A DNA stretch of 64,000 nucleotides from Nemophila menziesii (GCA_029959085.1 JARWIR010000015.1:5083017-5147016); one strand, 5' to 3'; shown: positions 36,170 through 48,333, counted from the stretch's first letter. A program made the numbers and translations. The notes: generated from the sequence alone by a model not told the origin.

Positions 36170-36735
36170 ACCTGGAGTTTCTTTTTTGGCTCTTTAATCG
36201 AGACAATTTGGTTAGAATGGAATAAAGTGGTCTTTAAGGAAAGTGATTTGCCGAATTCAAAGGCGATTCTACAAAAGGCTATCTATCGGGCGCAAAAATA
36301 TATACAAGCATGGGGAAACATTCCGGGTAAAGCCCCTTCTAGAAAATCTTATGTTCGTTTGATTAGTTGGTCTTAACCAAATAAGGGATTGAAATTAAAT
36401 GCCGATGGAAGCTATTGTAAGTGGCGAGGAACGGGAGGGGGTGGTGTAATACGAGATGAGGAAGGAAATTGGATTTCTGAGATCACTGCGCTTTACGAAG
36501 GTCTACGAATGGTTGAGGTAATGGGGGTGAAAGAGGTGGAGGTGGAGGTAAATTCCTAGGAAACTATCGAGGTTTTAGAAAAGATGAATGGAGAAAGAGG
36601 ACCCAAGGCGTAGTGGATCGCCCTGATTCGAACGTTGTTAGCGCGTAATAATAATTTCAAATTGAAGAGATTTATAGAGAAGTTAATTTGTGTATGGATT
36701 AGCTAGCACGTAAACAGATTTTTTAAGGGGATTAC
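36170..36735 (+). pseudogene. LINE ORF2, RNase H end
   Basis: Begins TWSFFFGSLIETIWLEWNKV (36170-36229), then AILQKAIYRAQKYIQAWG, and RNase H-like sequence from about 36390: LKLNADGSYCKWRGTGGGGV (first catalytic Asp in NADGS), IRDEEGNWI, EITALYEGLRMVE, VKEVEVEVNS. In-frame stops at about 36374 and 36559 and later. It is the 3' end of the LINE whose RT lies at 20717-23363. Confidence 0.8.
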
Positions 36736-37910
36736 TGTTCTTATATCGACCTTCCTAAAGGGATATTGAAGATATACTCATATGTGGTAGGATGGGTTAG
36801 AAAACGTTGAGGATAATTTACAGTTCGGTTCTAATCAATAATGTATTAGCATAGATAGTTTTTTCCTTATCCTTGGATCTTCATTGTTAACAAAAAGTAA
36901 TATACGTTTTATTACCTGTTACTCTCTATTAGCTTAGTTCCACTTTTGACATTTGACCAATTAGTAAATGGTACCAAATGATGCACGATACAATGTTTTG
37001 GATATATATACAAGATGACTAATAAGCTATTTTTTTTACCAACCTAAGTGATTAATTAAAAGACACCTATCAAAGGTGATGCGTGGCTTCTGTAGTCTTG
37101 AATGATTAAAGGGTGGTGGTTTACCTCTAATAAAATTTTAATTTGGTTTAAAAAGAGATTGGATTAGTAAAATAATTTGATTTTTTACTAATTTATATTT
37201 AAATAATTCTTAAATAATTTGTTTATTAAGATTTCAAGCGAAATTTAATTTATTCCAATACATCTTTTTAATTTGATTAATAGGCAATACTTTTATCACC
37301 TAAAAAACAAAGGATTATTGCCTAAGAAACACCTCAAATTAGAATTAATGCCTCCTCACCCCTGCCGCTTTCTTCTTGCCCATAAAAGGCACTCCTTTTT
37401 TTTTCTTTCCTATTTTACCCACCCCAGCAGCCGTCTCCAAATTTTCCCTCCTTCAAAGACTATAAGAGGCAAAGAGCTGGCTTGATTAAAGCGTTAACCA
37501 CTGGTGAAAATTATATATTATAATAATCAACATATATATCATATAATTATTATTTAATATAATTCAAAATTAATTATTATTTTACGTTTTTGGTAATTTA
37601 TTTGAAATTGGATTTTAAATGTTCAAATACTAACAATCATATTTTTTGGTAATTATTTCTTAATTTATTTTTGCAGATGTTGAAAAATTCTTTTCGCTGC
37701 GACCCAAGTAAATTAGCGAATTTATAATCTCTTTAAGTTTTTATTAATTACTGTAGATATAGATACACTTTTTTTTTGAATTATAAAATAGAAAAGCGCG
37801 TAATTAAGCATGTTACTGAGTTGGATGCTAGAGAGCACATAGTGCCATACATTGATTGATTTATGCAAACAAAACATATTAAAAAATAAAAAAGCAAATG
37901 ATGAAGTGGC

Positions 37911-38440
37911 AAAAGTGTACTTGCACGAGTTGTGGGAAACATTCCCATAACTCAACATTAGCCCACAAGTACAAAAGTGTACTTGCACGAGTGCTGGGAA
38001 ACATTCCCACTACTCAACATTAGCCCACAAGTACAAAAGTGTACTTGCACGAGTTGTGGGAAACATTCCCATAACTCAACATTAGCCCACAAGTACAAAA
38101 GTGTACTTGCACGAGTGCTGGGAAACATTCCCACTACTCAACATTAGCCCACAAGTACAAAAGTGTACTTGCACGAGTTGTGGGAATCTATCCCAGAACT
38201 CAACATTTAGTCCACAAGTACAAAAATGTACTTGCACGAGTTGTGGGAAACACTCCCATTACTCAACATTAGTCCATACAGTACAAAAGTGTACTTGCAC
38301 GAGTTGTGGGAAACACTCCCATTACTCAACATTAGCCCATACAGTACAAAAGTGTATTTGCACGAGTTGTGGGAAACACTCCCATTACTCGCCCTTGACA
38401 AAAATTGTACTTGCACAAGTCCACTACTCGCCCTTGGCAG
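37911..38440. repeat. 62-63 bp minisatellite, about 8.5 copies
   Basis: Units start at 37911, 37973, 38035, 38097, 38159, 38222, 38285 and 38348, with a truncated last one. Each begins aaaagtgtacttgcacgag and contains tgggaaacattccca, a short inverted repeat. Copies 1 and 3, and copies 2 and 4, are closest to each other, a dimeric higher-order pattern of 124 bp. The later copies are 63 bp. Confidence 0.95.
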
Positions 38441-38458
38441 CAGCAGTCGACAGCAGTA

Positions 38459-38590
38459 AGCATTAAGGTATATTTACCTTAAGTGCCTTTTATGGGCAAG
38501 TGGCTAAGGTGGCAGGTGGTTATTGGGCTAAGGGCATTAAGGTATATTTACCTTAAAGTGACTAAGGTGGCAGGTGGTTAATGGGCATTC
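38459..38590. repeat. Direct repeat with TTAAGGTA...TACCTTAA stems
   Basis: Two copies of a segment starting cattaaggtatatttacctta (8-bp arms, 4-bp loop) followed by ctaaggtggcaggtggtta. Probably part of the same non-autonomous element as the minisatellite. Confidence 0.8.
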
Positions 38591-39880
38591 ACCCAAAAAC
38601 AAACACTAAACCCGTACTTATATCATGTCATCGCTCCACTTAATAGTTTTAATAATTTGTAAGAAGCTTAACAAAAGTAGGAACACTTTTAGTCTTCTTT
38701 TACAAATTTCCATATATATATAAAAGTAAAATGCTAGAGGTATAAATAATTAGCAAACTCCTTAGTATAATTAGACTCTTATATTATATAAATATAAACC
38801 TAATTCAAGATCAAAAAAGAGTGATAAAAAAAGGATGACAAATATCATTACTCAAAAAGATATTAAATGAATGGCGGAGCACAGACAGTGACAAGAAAAT
38901 ATTGGTTTTGGTTAGGAAGGGGTCAATGGGTGACAATATTCTTAGATAGTTTATTTTAAGGTGAAAGATTTAAATAGTGTCTAATATATAAATTATTAAT
39001 TCTATTTTAAATTATGTAGTAATATATTTAATTCGATAATTTTATACTTTTTGTGATATTAATTATTCTATTTATATTATCTCGGATTGTATGATTGACT
39101 GTATATCCGGATAGTATGACCTACTTCGTTGTCTATCTATTTATTTTTAACTGATATCGTTGTTGAGGCGACCTATTTAGTCACCTTTATATTTGATATT
39201 TGATATTGCTATTGATCTATTGTTCAACATCATACAACTGTATTTCATTAGACGACAGTGGGCTTGTTAGGGTTAACACAACTATTAAGATTTATTCCCA
39301 CATGGCACATGTGATAGAGAGTTCGTTGGGCAGTAGGTCATTGGTTCGGTATACCTAGGGTATTACTAGTGGGAGTAACGAAGGATTGAGGTTGTGGTGG
39401 GAGTCATAAGGGAAAGACAACAATATCTTTCACAACTTTATTATTATTTGCTAGTGTATATATCTTTCTCGGTAGTATGAGTTATCTAGTCTAAATATAT
39501 ACACTTATTTGATTTATTTATCATTTTGTGAATGTTTAATTTATATTTCTGGGAGCTATAAAGTTCAGTGACAATATATTTAATATAAGTACTGCACCTA
39601 GGTTAAAGTCTGTATATAACCATTATTTATTTTCTCACTAAGCCAGTGGTAGCTCGCCCCTCTTTCTCCCACCCTTTTAAGTAGGAGATAACTTAAGGAT
39701 CTGGGTAGTGGTCAGTGGCATGGGATCATGTTGCAGGACAAGAGTAGAGAGTTATAGTTATTAGTTTGTATTTATTTAATTTTAATTAATGTAATGTATT
39801 AATTAGTTATTTATTTTAATAAAATATAGTTTTACTTAAATTAAATTAGATAGAGTAGTCGTAACTTTTGGGGCGTGACA
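38591..39880. other. Remainder of the split LTR
   Basis: AT-rich, without ORFs. It ends with ttttggggcgtgaca at 39880, the right end of the LTR that begins at 15361. Confidence 0.5.
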
Positions 39881-39884
39881 CTTT

Positions 39885-41650
39885 AACTCCCGCTAGGAGT
39901 GCTTCATACCCTGCTTAATTATTTGTTGCCTTAAACATTAGCCTTATGAAAATTTGTACATTTTTCTATCGGGGTGAATGAACATAAGTCCTATATCACT
40001 TCCTTCTTTTCATGAGGCTCCATCAACTTCATTTATCCAACTTCTCCCATCAAATACCTCCATATGTTTGAGTTCATTAGGCAAAGTGATTTTGACTACA
40101 AAATCGGCTAGTGCTTGAACTTTGATTGTGGACCGGGCTTCAAAAATTATATCATACTCGCTCAATTCAATTGCCCATTTCAATGAGCACCCTAACACTT
40201 CAGGCTTTGTTAAAACTTGTCTCAGGGGCAAATATGTCAACGCCTTTATTTGATGTGCTTCAAAATAAGGATTCAATTTTATGACTAAGTATATGAAGGC
40301 TAAGGTGGTTTTTTCAATTGATGGATAACGTGCCTTGGCTCTTAGTAATCTCTTCTTGAAATAATATATCATTTTATCATCTCTTCCTACTTCCCAAATT
40401 AATATTGATGATGTAGCTTCTTTGTTAGTTGATAGGTACATAAGTAAAGTTTCACCTGGCATAGGCTTAGTTAACATTGGTGGAATGCTGAAGTATTCCT
40501 TGAGTTTTTCAAGCTATTTTTGACATTCGTTTGTCCACTGAAATACTTTAGGTGTTCGCAATATCTTGAACTACAGACCACACTTTCAACTGATTTTGAC
40601 ATGATCCGGCTTAACCCCACTACTTTGCCTATCAATCTATGCACATGTTTTATGGTGTTAGGTGGTTTCATATCAGGAATATCTAATATCTTACCAGGAT
40701 TAGCTTCAATCCCTCGGTGCCTAAGCATGAACCCGAGGAACTTTATCGAGGCTACTCGAAAGGTTCACTTATTTGGGATGAGTCGGGTACCGACTTTTTG
40801 CATTTTTCCAAAAACCTTTGTAAGGTCTTTAGGACGCGTTTCAAATGACATGATTTTGAACAACATATTGTCAAAATTTGTTTCCATACTTCTACATATT
40901 TGGTGCTCAAACACCTTGTTTACCATGTGCTAATAGGTTCATCCCGCATTCTTCAACCCAAACAACATAACCTTATAACAAGATAGACCTTGATCGATAA
41001 TAAATGCTGTTTTTTCTTTGTCTTGTTTAGAAATCAAAATTTGGTTATAACCTTTAAACGCACCCATAAATGACAACTACTAATATCCAACTATAGCATC
41101 TACCAATTTATATATCTTTGGTAGAGGGAAACTATCCTTTGGGCATGCTTGATTGAGGTTGGTGTAGTCAATGCACATTCTACGGGAACCTTTGGGTTTT
41201 GGTACCAGGACAGCGTTAGAAATCCATTTGGAATAAGTGATTCTCTATATATGATTTTTGTATTGGAGCTGACAAACTCCCTCTCGGATAAATATATTTT
41301 CCTCCTCAGAGAAGTTTATTTTCTTTTGACTTACTAGTCGGATGAACATTTAGAAAGTTATATGAAATGCTCTTATCTATTCTACCATGTCCCCAGTAGT
41401 CTAGGAGAGTACATCTTTGTACTCTTCTAATTTCTCTTAAAGGGAAACTCTCTGTGATCCTTCTAATAACTCTCCAATCTTTACCTTGCTGTCTATACTA
41501 TTTATCGGAACATGTATAACCTTCTTCGCCAGTACATGATTTGCTATTATGTCTTTTTTATTTGGAACTTCTATTGTGGAATCTCAATGAGATTCAAATT
41601 GAATTCCCATAGATGGTGTAAGATGATAGAGCATGAAAATTATGTCATCA
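39885..41650 (-). pseudogene. Tat-clade Ty3/Gypsy pol: RT, RNase H, start of second RNase H
   Basis: On the minus strand from about 41310: KWISNAVLVPKPKGSRRMC, YTNLNQACPKDSFPLPKIYK (RT fingers), VMLFGLKNAG (about 40950), LGFMLRHRGIEANPGKIL (about 40690-40745). Gypsy RNase H follows at 40477-40010 (MPGETLLMYLSTNKEATSSI, ARYPSIEKTTLAFIYLVIKL, KWAIELSEYDIIFEARSTIK). The Tat-specific additional RNase H then begins (DGAS..., ATNN.AGYEALLAGVK) and is cut at 39884. The rest continues at 15360. Two RNase H domains identify the Tat clade. Stops and frameshifts are present. Confidence 0.82.
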
Positions 41651-42739
41651 TCACCTTTGAGATAACACTCAACCCGATGATATAAAACAAAATTAAAACA
41701 CAATTACATAGATGTATATGTGTAGGCAGAAGAGGAGAAGAGCTTGGAGTAATATTAGACAGTGAGAAGTGTTAATAAATGCATACCTTACTCCTTTATA
41801 TTAATCAAGAAGCTTTATATTAACTCTCCCGACAATCTAGATGAAGGTCTGAGGATCTTCTTGCTTTTCTCAGCCTTCAAAAAACCAGAAAGTAAGTCAA
41901 GGCCATAGGGAGTTGCGCTCCCGAGGGCACTACGATGCTCAACATTATCATTGTTCTTATCATGGATTACTTAACCTGAGTATCTATGGAGACACAAGAG
42001 GTTTGTATAATAACAACAACCATTTTAGAGAGATCAAGATAGGGTTTTTTAGAGAGTACTCAGATTGTGTCGATTATGCTAAAGAGATAGGTATTTATAA
42101 ATGTTGAATGGGAGAGATGAAAGCTAATGCTATGTACAATATACTAGGGGACTGGTGCGCATGATAAGCTAGAAGGGAAACTCTCTATGTCGAAATGACC
42201 CTTTATATGATATCCTATCTTGGCCATCAAACGACCCAAGAAATCTGTCAAGAGTATATTTTTCTGCTCTTCCCCTTCAAGAAAATGTTCTCTTCCTTTG
42301 GATAATACCCGTATATCAGTAGCTCAGATTGTCGAGGCCTCTTTGGGCTAGACCAAGTACCGCCGTTATATTTTGGCTTGTCAGTTGTCGAGAAGGATGA
42401 AAGAGAAATTTGCGAGTAGGAGAAAGCCAAAGCGAACCAATGCCTCCCTACTTAAACATATACCATGAGAGAAATGATATTCTCTAGGTGTAATCATACT
42501 ACTTCGGAGATGCCTCTTATGAGGTTGATGACCTTAAAAACTCTAGAACCCTTAAGGTATATACTTAAGGATTACACAATATTGAATTTCATGTATACCT
42601 AACATCACGACTGAGGATTGATTTGTCTAAAATACTATATTATGAAAAAGAATTATAGAAGAAACATAAATGATCAATTTGTCTTGAAAAAGTGGGAATC
42701 TTTGTGATAGTTAAACCTCGAGTGGTTTTCAAATTGGAA
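41651..42739. other. Spacer between two head-to-head Tat remnants
   Basis: No domain is recognised. Probably gag or leader sequence of one or both copies, too decayed to assign. Confidence 0.35.
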
Positions 42740-44460
42740 AACGAAAATGATTAATGCATATCCTTACAAAAGAACAAGAGAGCCCTCTATCATATACAAA
42801 AATACCTACAACGTTTATGGCCTCCGGGATTCCTAGTGACCCAACAAAAAAGAAGATTTATATCATTTTCACCGAGATCATGGGAGTGACACCAATTATT
42901 ATAAGATCCTATACTACAATACTAGAAGGTTGCAATACTTGTAAGATTGTCTCATCTCGGACAAGGGGTGAGGGTATTACCGTGACCAAAAGGACACCTA
43001 GGGTAAGAAACCAAGATCACTCAACAACAATTTTTGACCCATTATTGACGAGAGAAGAAGTCCCTGCCAGAGGTATGAATGAGCTAGACCTTCACTATAT
43101 CTTACAACATTAAGTTACAAAAGAGATTATTCGTAAATAGTGGAACCAAATCTTGCCCAAAACTATGTATGAAGAATGGTCGAGTGCCCCGCCTTGGAAT
43201 TCTCTAAAAAATGATGATGATAAAAATTTCACCAACAGAGATCCCCAGGGGTTATTTCCCCCCGGATGACACACTTAACATTCTCATCTTTATCAACAAC
43301 ACTGTAGCTAAATGAGTATTTATCGACACAAGAAGCTCAATTTACCTAGTGTTTATGTCAACCCTTGAGTAGATGGAGATTGTTTAAATGAGATTCATCA
43401 ATTTTCATCTTTACTTCATAACCGTATGAAGCTATGAATAGTATAGTTTCTGCCCATTGGGATACATAGAGCTACCCAATGTAATATGATCAGTTGAGTC
43501 AACTACATATATACTTACAAAGTTTTTGTGGCGAAATATGAGTCCTACTATCATATTATTATCAAGAGATGATCGCTAAATAAGTTATAAGATGGTCAAC
43601 CTATCACCTAACAAAAGATTTTCCATGTAATATAGAATCGTAACCAACCAAGGAAATCAATCATGTTTAAGGGAATGCAACCAAAATTTCCTTGTAGGAA
43701 CATATTTTTTCACAATCAATCGGCCTAACAAAGGGTCTCAAGCAAAACCACTTACGAATGAAAAGTCGATCAAGGTACCTGATCCCAGGGAGGAAAGTTG
43801 AGATGGGAAACCCATCAATTCAGTCATGGGGGTGGCATTGTGAAATAAATTGACAAGGACATGTTTGCTTGGGATACCGAAAATATGGTCGGGATTAACT
43901 CATATTTATAAATGCATCTCTTTAATGAAGATCCTTGTGCTCGACCATTACATAAGAAACGAAGGGTGTTTCTCAATGGAGAAATTTAGTTTAAGGATGA
44001 TGTTGAGATCTCTCTTTAGGACAAGTATGTAAAAGAAGCCTATTATTCTCCTTGCGTGTCCAATATCATGTTAGTAGTAAAGCCTAATGGGAAGCGGTAG
44101 ATGTATCACGACTTCACCAATGTAAAGAAAGCCTGTGCAAAAGACAGATTCTCGCTACCGAAGAACAATTCTCTAGTCAATACTAACACATGAATCAAAT
44201 TCTTAACATTTATATAAGGATGTCTTAAACCAGTTGGGATTAGCTCACTGGCCAGGGCCTTGGTCATCCAATCTAGTGGTGCAGGTTCGAACCGAGTCCT
44301 GTGTAAAAAAAAAAATATAAGGATGTCTTAAAGGAAAGGAGTACAACCTGGTCCTAATGTAACCATTAGACTCGGAGAAGACAACCTTCATAACAGAATA
44401 AAGCTTATTTTACTATTGAGTCATGACCTTCAAACATGAAATTATGGGAGATGTTGGGGT
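42740..44460 (+). pseudogene. Second Tat-like remnant: protease to RT start
   Basis: Reads + strand. Protease-like FIDTRSSIYLVF near 43320-43355 (the DTGSS site with Gly changed to Arg) is followed by the linker and LTRTCLLGIPKIWSGLTHIY (43846-43905, the region before RT). RT start is at about 44060-44165 (VVKPNGKR, then KKACAKDRFSLPKN, the NKACPKDSFPLP motif). It covers the RT start also present on the minus-strand copy, so it is a separate copy, not an inversion. It is interrupted at 44230 by a SINE. Confidence 0.65.
44230..44314 (+). mobile_element. Short tRNA-derived SINE with 18-bp target duplication
   Basis: Starts ccagttggg; box A-like ttagctcactggccagg (44240-44256) and box B ggttcgaaccg (44284-44294); ends in about 11 A. 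The flanks atataaggatgtcttaaa at 44212-44229 and 44315-44332 are identical. The body is only 85 bp, tRNA-like head plus tail. Confidence 0.93.
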
Positions 44461-45143
44461 TTCCTAGAAAAAAATTCAAGCCATTAAAATTATTCCTAAT
44501 AATTTCTACAAAATTATAGTGTAATATAAACATGGAAATTCATATTTTTCAAATTCATCCAGGACATAAAATATCACTACGTAAATAAGAAATCATGACA
44601 TTAAGTAACTACAAAATTAGACACTTGTGGCATAGGAGGAGGTGCACGCTTAAGGCAAGGGGTAACTTATTCCTTCTTAAGAGTTTTACCTAGGCTATAC
44701 CATATTAGATGGTTTTTGAGAAGGTCTTTGTTTACAATATTTAAAAGAGTTTTTACTTTGATAGGCATATGAATTAGTAACGCTGCTTGACTATAATAGT
44801 GACACCGTCTCTCTTTATACATAACTTTGAAGAATATGAGTTTTGTACCTTATATCCTAATCCTATTATACCTCTTTTGGCATATGTCTCACTTTTAGTA
44901 CATATATTATACATAAATAATTCATATATGTGTCAAACATGCATATTATTAAATTACAACCACATAATTAATATCTTTTTGGATATATATTTCTTCTTTT
45001 ACGTGATTATTTAAGTCTATGCATCTTAGGCCACGATAATTTTTTCTAATATTCTAAGTAAACCTTTAGTCCGCTCAAATATTTAATTTTGCAACCTTCC
45101 ATATATATCTCATCAATGTCTTTGTTATTGTTTGATAGATTCA
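44461..45143. other. Unassigned sequence
   Basis: AT-rich. The ORF at 44787-45014 has no recognisable features beyond hydrophobic residues expected from T-rich DNA. Confidence 0.4.
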
Positions 45144-45375
45144 GAGCCTGTTTGGGATTGATTATTTTAAAGGTAAAAGCTCTTTTTAATTAAAATTGAA
45201 ATATTTAACAAAAATATTAAACTATATTTTGACATCTAAAATCACTTTAAGTGATTATTTTAATAATCACATATTTAGTACTTTTCCTGAAAGTGATTTT
45301 AAAGACATAAAAGTGATTATTTGGGTCTAAAATCATTTCAAGTGATTATTTTAAAAAGCAATTCCAAATGGGCTC
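45144..45375. mobile_element. hAT-like MITE, 232 bp
   Basis: The ends gagcctgtttgggattg and caattccaaatgggctc are inverted with a few mismatches. The interior has repeated aagtgattatttta segments, giving an imperfect foldback. The target duplication is not clear. Confidence 0.65.
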
Positions 45376-46790
45376 TCATTTTATTAGTGATGTTCATTTA
45401 AAATTTCCAGTACATGCCATGTTTTACGCGGAAGTATCTATAATTATGTGATAGTTAAGGAATTTAAAAGATCATATTTTACAACTTTATTTTTTAATAT
45501 TGATATTTTAATATATATGTGATGGTTCAGATCACATCGGTAAAGTTTAAAGTATTTATCAACTTGTTTATAATTTCATTATAGTGTTTTATTGACTTTG
45601 CAAAAATATTTTAATCAAAATTAGTTTTTGAGAAAATGCATATGTGATAAAGGAATTTAACTAAAAAATTAAAACTAACTCATGAGTAATTTTAATAAAA
45701 TACTTCATAAACAACATTAATAGTTATGAGTCAATTACCTAGAATTAAAATAATATAATCGATTAAACACATCTTCATTTTAAACATATTCAGATAATTT
45801 TCCTGCCTATTGTCTTCTGATTTTTCATTCACCAGTAGTCAAGATTTGAAATTTTGCAACATTCGTGAGGTCATTAAATTTTTTATATAAAACTTATTAA
45901 TAGAATAATACATAATTCTCTAAAATATATTATTATTTGCACGGCTAACCAGATTTTGTACTTCTTAATGTCTTTCTTCTTATGTCATTCCTTTTTGTAG
46001 AACTAAAACATCGATTTAACCTCGTTGCCTTGATGTTTCTTGAACTTTTTTGTATTCGTTCTGGAAAAAACTTGTGAAATTAATCTCCCTTCAGTATAAA
46101 ATAAACAAAAAAATACGTACCATTTCTTGTTGCATGCATAAATGATCCTTCACCAACTGCCTCATAGCTTATTTTTCCTCAAAATCCCACAAATTCTGAT
46201 TGAAATTCTATTTCCACCCTCAGGGTTCTTGGTAAACTAGTACCAAGTGATGGTGACCCTCTTGGATGAGAAATTTACATTGGACTGATAGGGCATTGTG
46301 GAATTTGATGAGAGGAGAAGAGCCCATAGAACTCTTCACATTGTTTTCACCCTGAACAATGTTTGAATTTATTGAAAAGAGAGACCGAAGTGTCCCTAAT
46401 TGTCATCCCTAATTGATTTTAAATTTAAAAAATAAAAAACATAAACCTTACATTTTTTTTAAGTTTGTAAACCAATTGTACATAACATAAACATATACAT
46501 AAAAAAAATTGGATGAAACAAAATATTAATACAACAAAGTACATGTAATACTATAAATTATCACTTACACTTATAACAAGTACAAGAATAACCACTATAA
46601 TGCACATGTGTTTGTACCTCCAGCAGTAGGACCAGATCACTCACCACTTATATTACAATATAATTTAAATATGCCTTAAGAACATATATTATTTAATTTG
46701 AATATTTTTTGACAAAATACGAATAATGTAGTAATATAATACAACAAGCTTGGTGAACCCCAGGGCAAGACGAGTCCTTAGAACTTTTCT
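45376..46790. other. Unassigned AT-rich sequence
   Basis: No gene, RNA or repeat end recognised on either strand. Confidence 0.4.
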
Positions 46791-47826
46791 ATCATAAAAA
46801 AGAGTCAACAAATAAAGCACTCAACAAATGGAGCAGGATCACGTTCAAAAAACACAAATTAAGTTGCTTCAAGACAGGCAAATACAAATATCAAATTTTA
46901 ACACCTACAATAAGGTTACAAAAAGAAGGAAGATATATCAAAGAACAAGTTAAAATAGCATATGAAAGTGAAGAAAAGTATTGAGAGGGATTATAGATAG
47001 CATATTATAAAAGTTTGGTGTAGGGATTATAGACCAAAAATCGTGTATGAACTTCGAAATATGATTTTAGCAAAATATTGACCAATTGTTTTCAGAAATA
47101 TATGGATACCATTATATCACCAACACAAATGGAAATTATTAATGGACAAGCTATCAAAGATAATATACTAATAACACATGAATTATATTTTTATATGAAG
47201 AAGAGACGTAAAACTTTGAAACAAATGGCAACAATCAAATTAAACATGGTTAAAGCGTATGATCAAGTTCGTTAGGATTATTCAATTCATGTCATATAAA
47301 AAACCTGGGTTTTTTGACAAATGGATATAATGGATTGAAAACTATATCTTGACGATTTCATTCCAATTCAATTCCAATGGAGATTGAATGGGGAAATTTA
47401 TACCAGGTAGAGGTCTGCGGCAAGGAAATCCCTTATCCCTCCTTTTGTTTACCATTATGACATTATCCTGATTAGTTTAATAGATAACAAAGTGCAATCT
47501 AAGGAGATCCAAGGAATAACAATTACTAGAAACCGCCCATAAAGAAGTCTAACACATTTGTTATTTGCAGATGATTTTTTATTTTACTCTCCTGGATTTC
47601 GGTATATTTTTTTGAAAAAACGGAAGGATGGAAAGCTCAACTAATATCCGATGACGATATTACAGTACTCATAAAAGCAGTGTTACATGCCATATCAATT
47701 TATAATATGTCTATTTTTTCATTTCTTATTTATTTTTGCAAGAAACTATATAAAATTTCTGGTGGAATTCTGGATAACGTAACCAAATTCATTGAGTGGA
47801 ATGGAAAAATATGGCTATTGGGAAAA

Positions 47827-48333
47827 GAGTAAATACATCCACTGTCGCCTAAACTATGGTAAAATTGATAGTTTGCCCCCCCCCCACTGTATTTTTTGGT
47901 ACTGGATGCCCCTTAAGTTTCATTTTCGTGACCACATGCCCCTTAAGTTTCATTTTCGTGTCTGGATGCCCCTTAAGTTTCATTTTCGTGACTGGATGCC
48001 CCTTAAGATTCATTTTCGTAACTCTGGAGAGATTAAATGGCGCCTATTTTGTTATGGAGTAAGTGGATTCCCCTTAAAATATGATCATTTAAATATAAAA
48101 AATAACTATGTTAAATATCATGAAAGGGGCATCGAGATGGGGCCTCCAGTATGGGGGGGTCTGTTTACATTTTCGTGATATTTAAATGACCCTATTTTGT
48201 TAAGGGGCATCCAGTCACGAAAGGGGAATCCAGTAACGAAAATGAAACTTAAGTGGCATCCAGTACCAAAAAATACAGTGGGAGGAAAACTGTCAATTTA
48301 GCCATAGTTTAGGGGTAAATGAGACATTTACTC
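47827..48333. mobile_element. Non-autonomous MULE derivative, 507 bp
   Basis: The termini GAGTAAAT...ATTTACTC extend inward as inverted repeats of about 100 bp (left cctaaactatggtaaaattg, right caatttagccatagttta). The 9-bp flanks ttgggaaaa and ttggacaaa match 7 of 9, fitting an old MULE target duplication. It shares termini with the larger MULE at 57235-59074. Four tandem 30-bp units (47906-48025) lie inside the left arm. Confidence 0.82.
47906..48025. repeat. 30-bp tandem repeat, four units
   Basis: Units start at 47906, 47936, 47966 and 47996, each atgccccttaagtttcattt-like. They happen to encode MPLKFHFRDW four times. A single copy of the same motif lies at the matching place in the larger MULE TIR (about 57281-57315). 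Confidence 0.9.

Larger units (their letters stand above)
15550..36895 (+). mobile_element. L1-type LINE, full-length but pseudogenised, split by three insertions
   Basis: ORF1, endonuclease, RT, zinc-finger and RNase H parts occur in order on the + strand at 15699-19560, 20721-23363, 32995-33043 and 36170-36735. Removing 19565-20716, 23369-32994 and 33044-36164 reconnects the LINE each time. The 5' UTR (about 15550-15698) is C/T-rich, ending cccacagccgcc before ATG. The 3' end is put near 36895 by an A-rich run; no clear long target duplication was found, so both outer ends are approximate. Confidence 0.8.
15361..39880 (+). mobile_element. LTR of another family, split by a LINE and its nested insertions
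   Basis: The left end is TGTGATACCCC at 15361 and the right end GGGGCGTGACA at 39870-39880, a TG...CA pair seen in plant Gypsy LTRs. CTTT flanks both sides (15357-15360 and 39881-39884). Joining the outer flanks puts the RNase H sequence ...YEALLAGVK next to GDHHI...IDSHSQLV in the right order, which independently supports one insertion. Of the span, only about 15361-15550 and 36896-39880 belong to this LTR. No PBS, PPT or coding region is seen, so it is probably a solo LTR of about 3 kb. The duplication is 4 bp where 5 is usual, so one base may have mutated. Confidence 0.72.

Noticed and set aside
37911..38440. CRISPR-like array
   Set aside because: Direct repeats without unique spacers, in a plant nuclear context; a minisatellite.
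38101..38466. CTCTSCGKHSHYS repeats looking like a tandem zinc-finger protein
   Set aside because: Result of the minisatellite; early units are 62 bp, so the frame shifts between copies, and no start or flanking gene is present.
47792..48178. ORF with four MPLKFHFRDW repeats
   Set aside because: It is the 30-bp tandem repeat inside a MULE arm and extends into the flanking LINE; not a gene.
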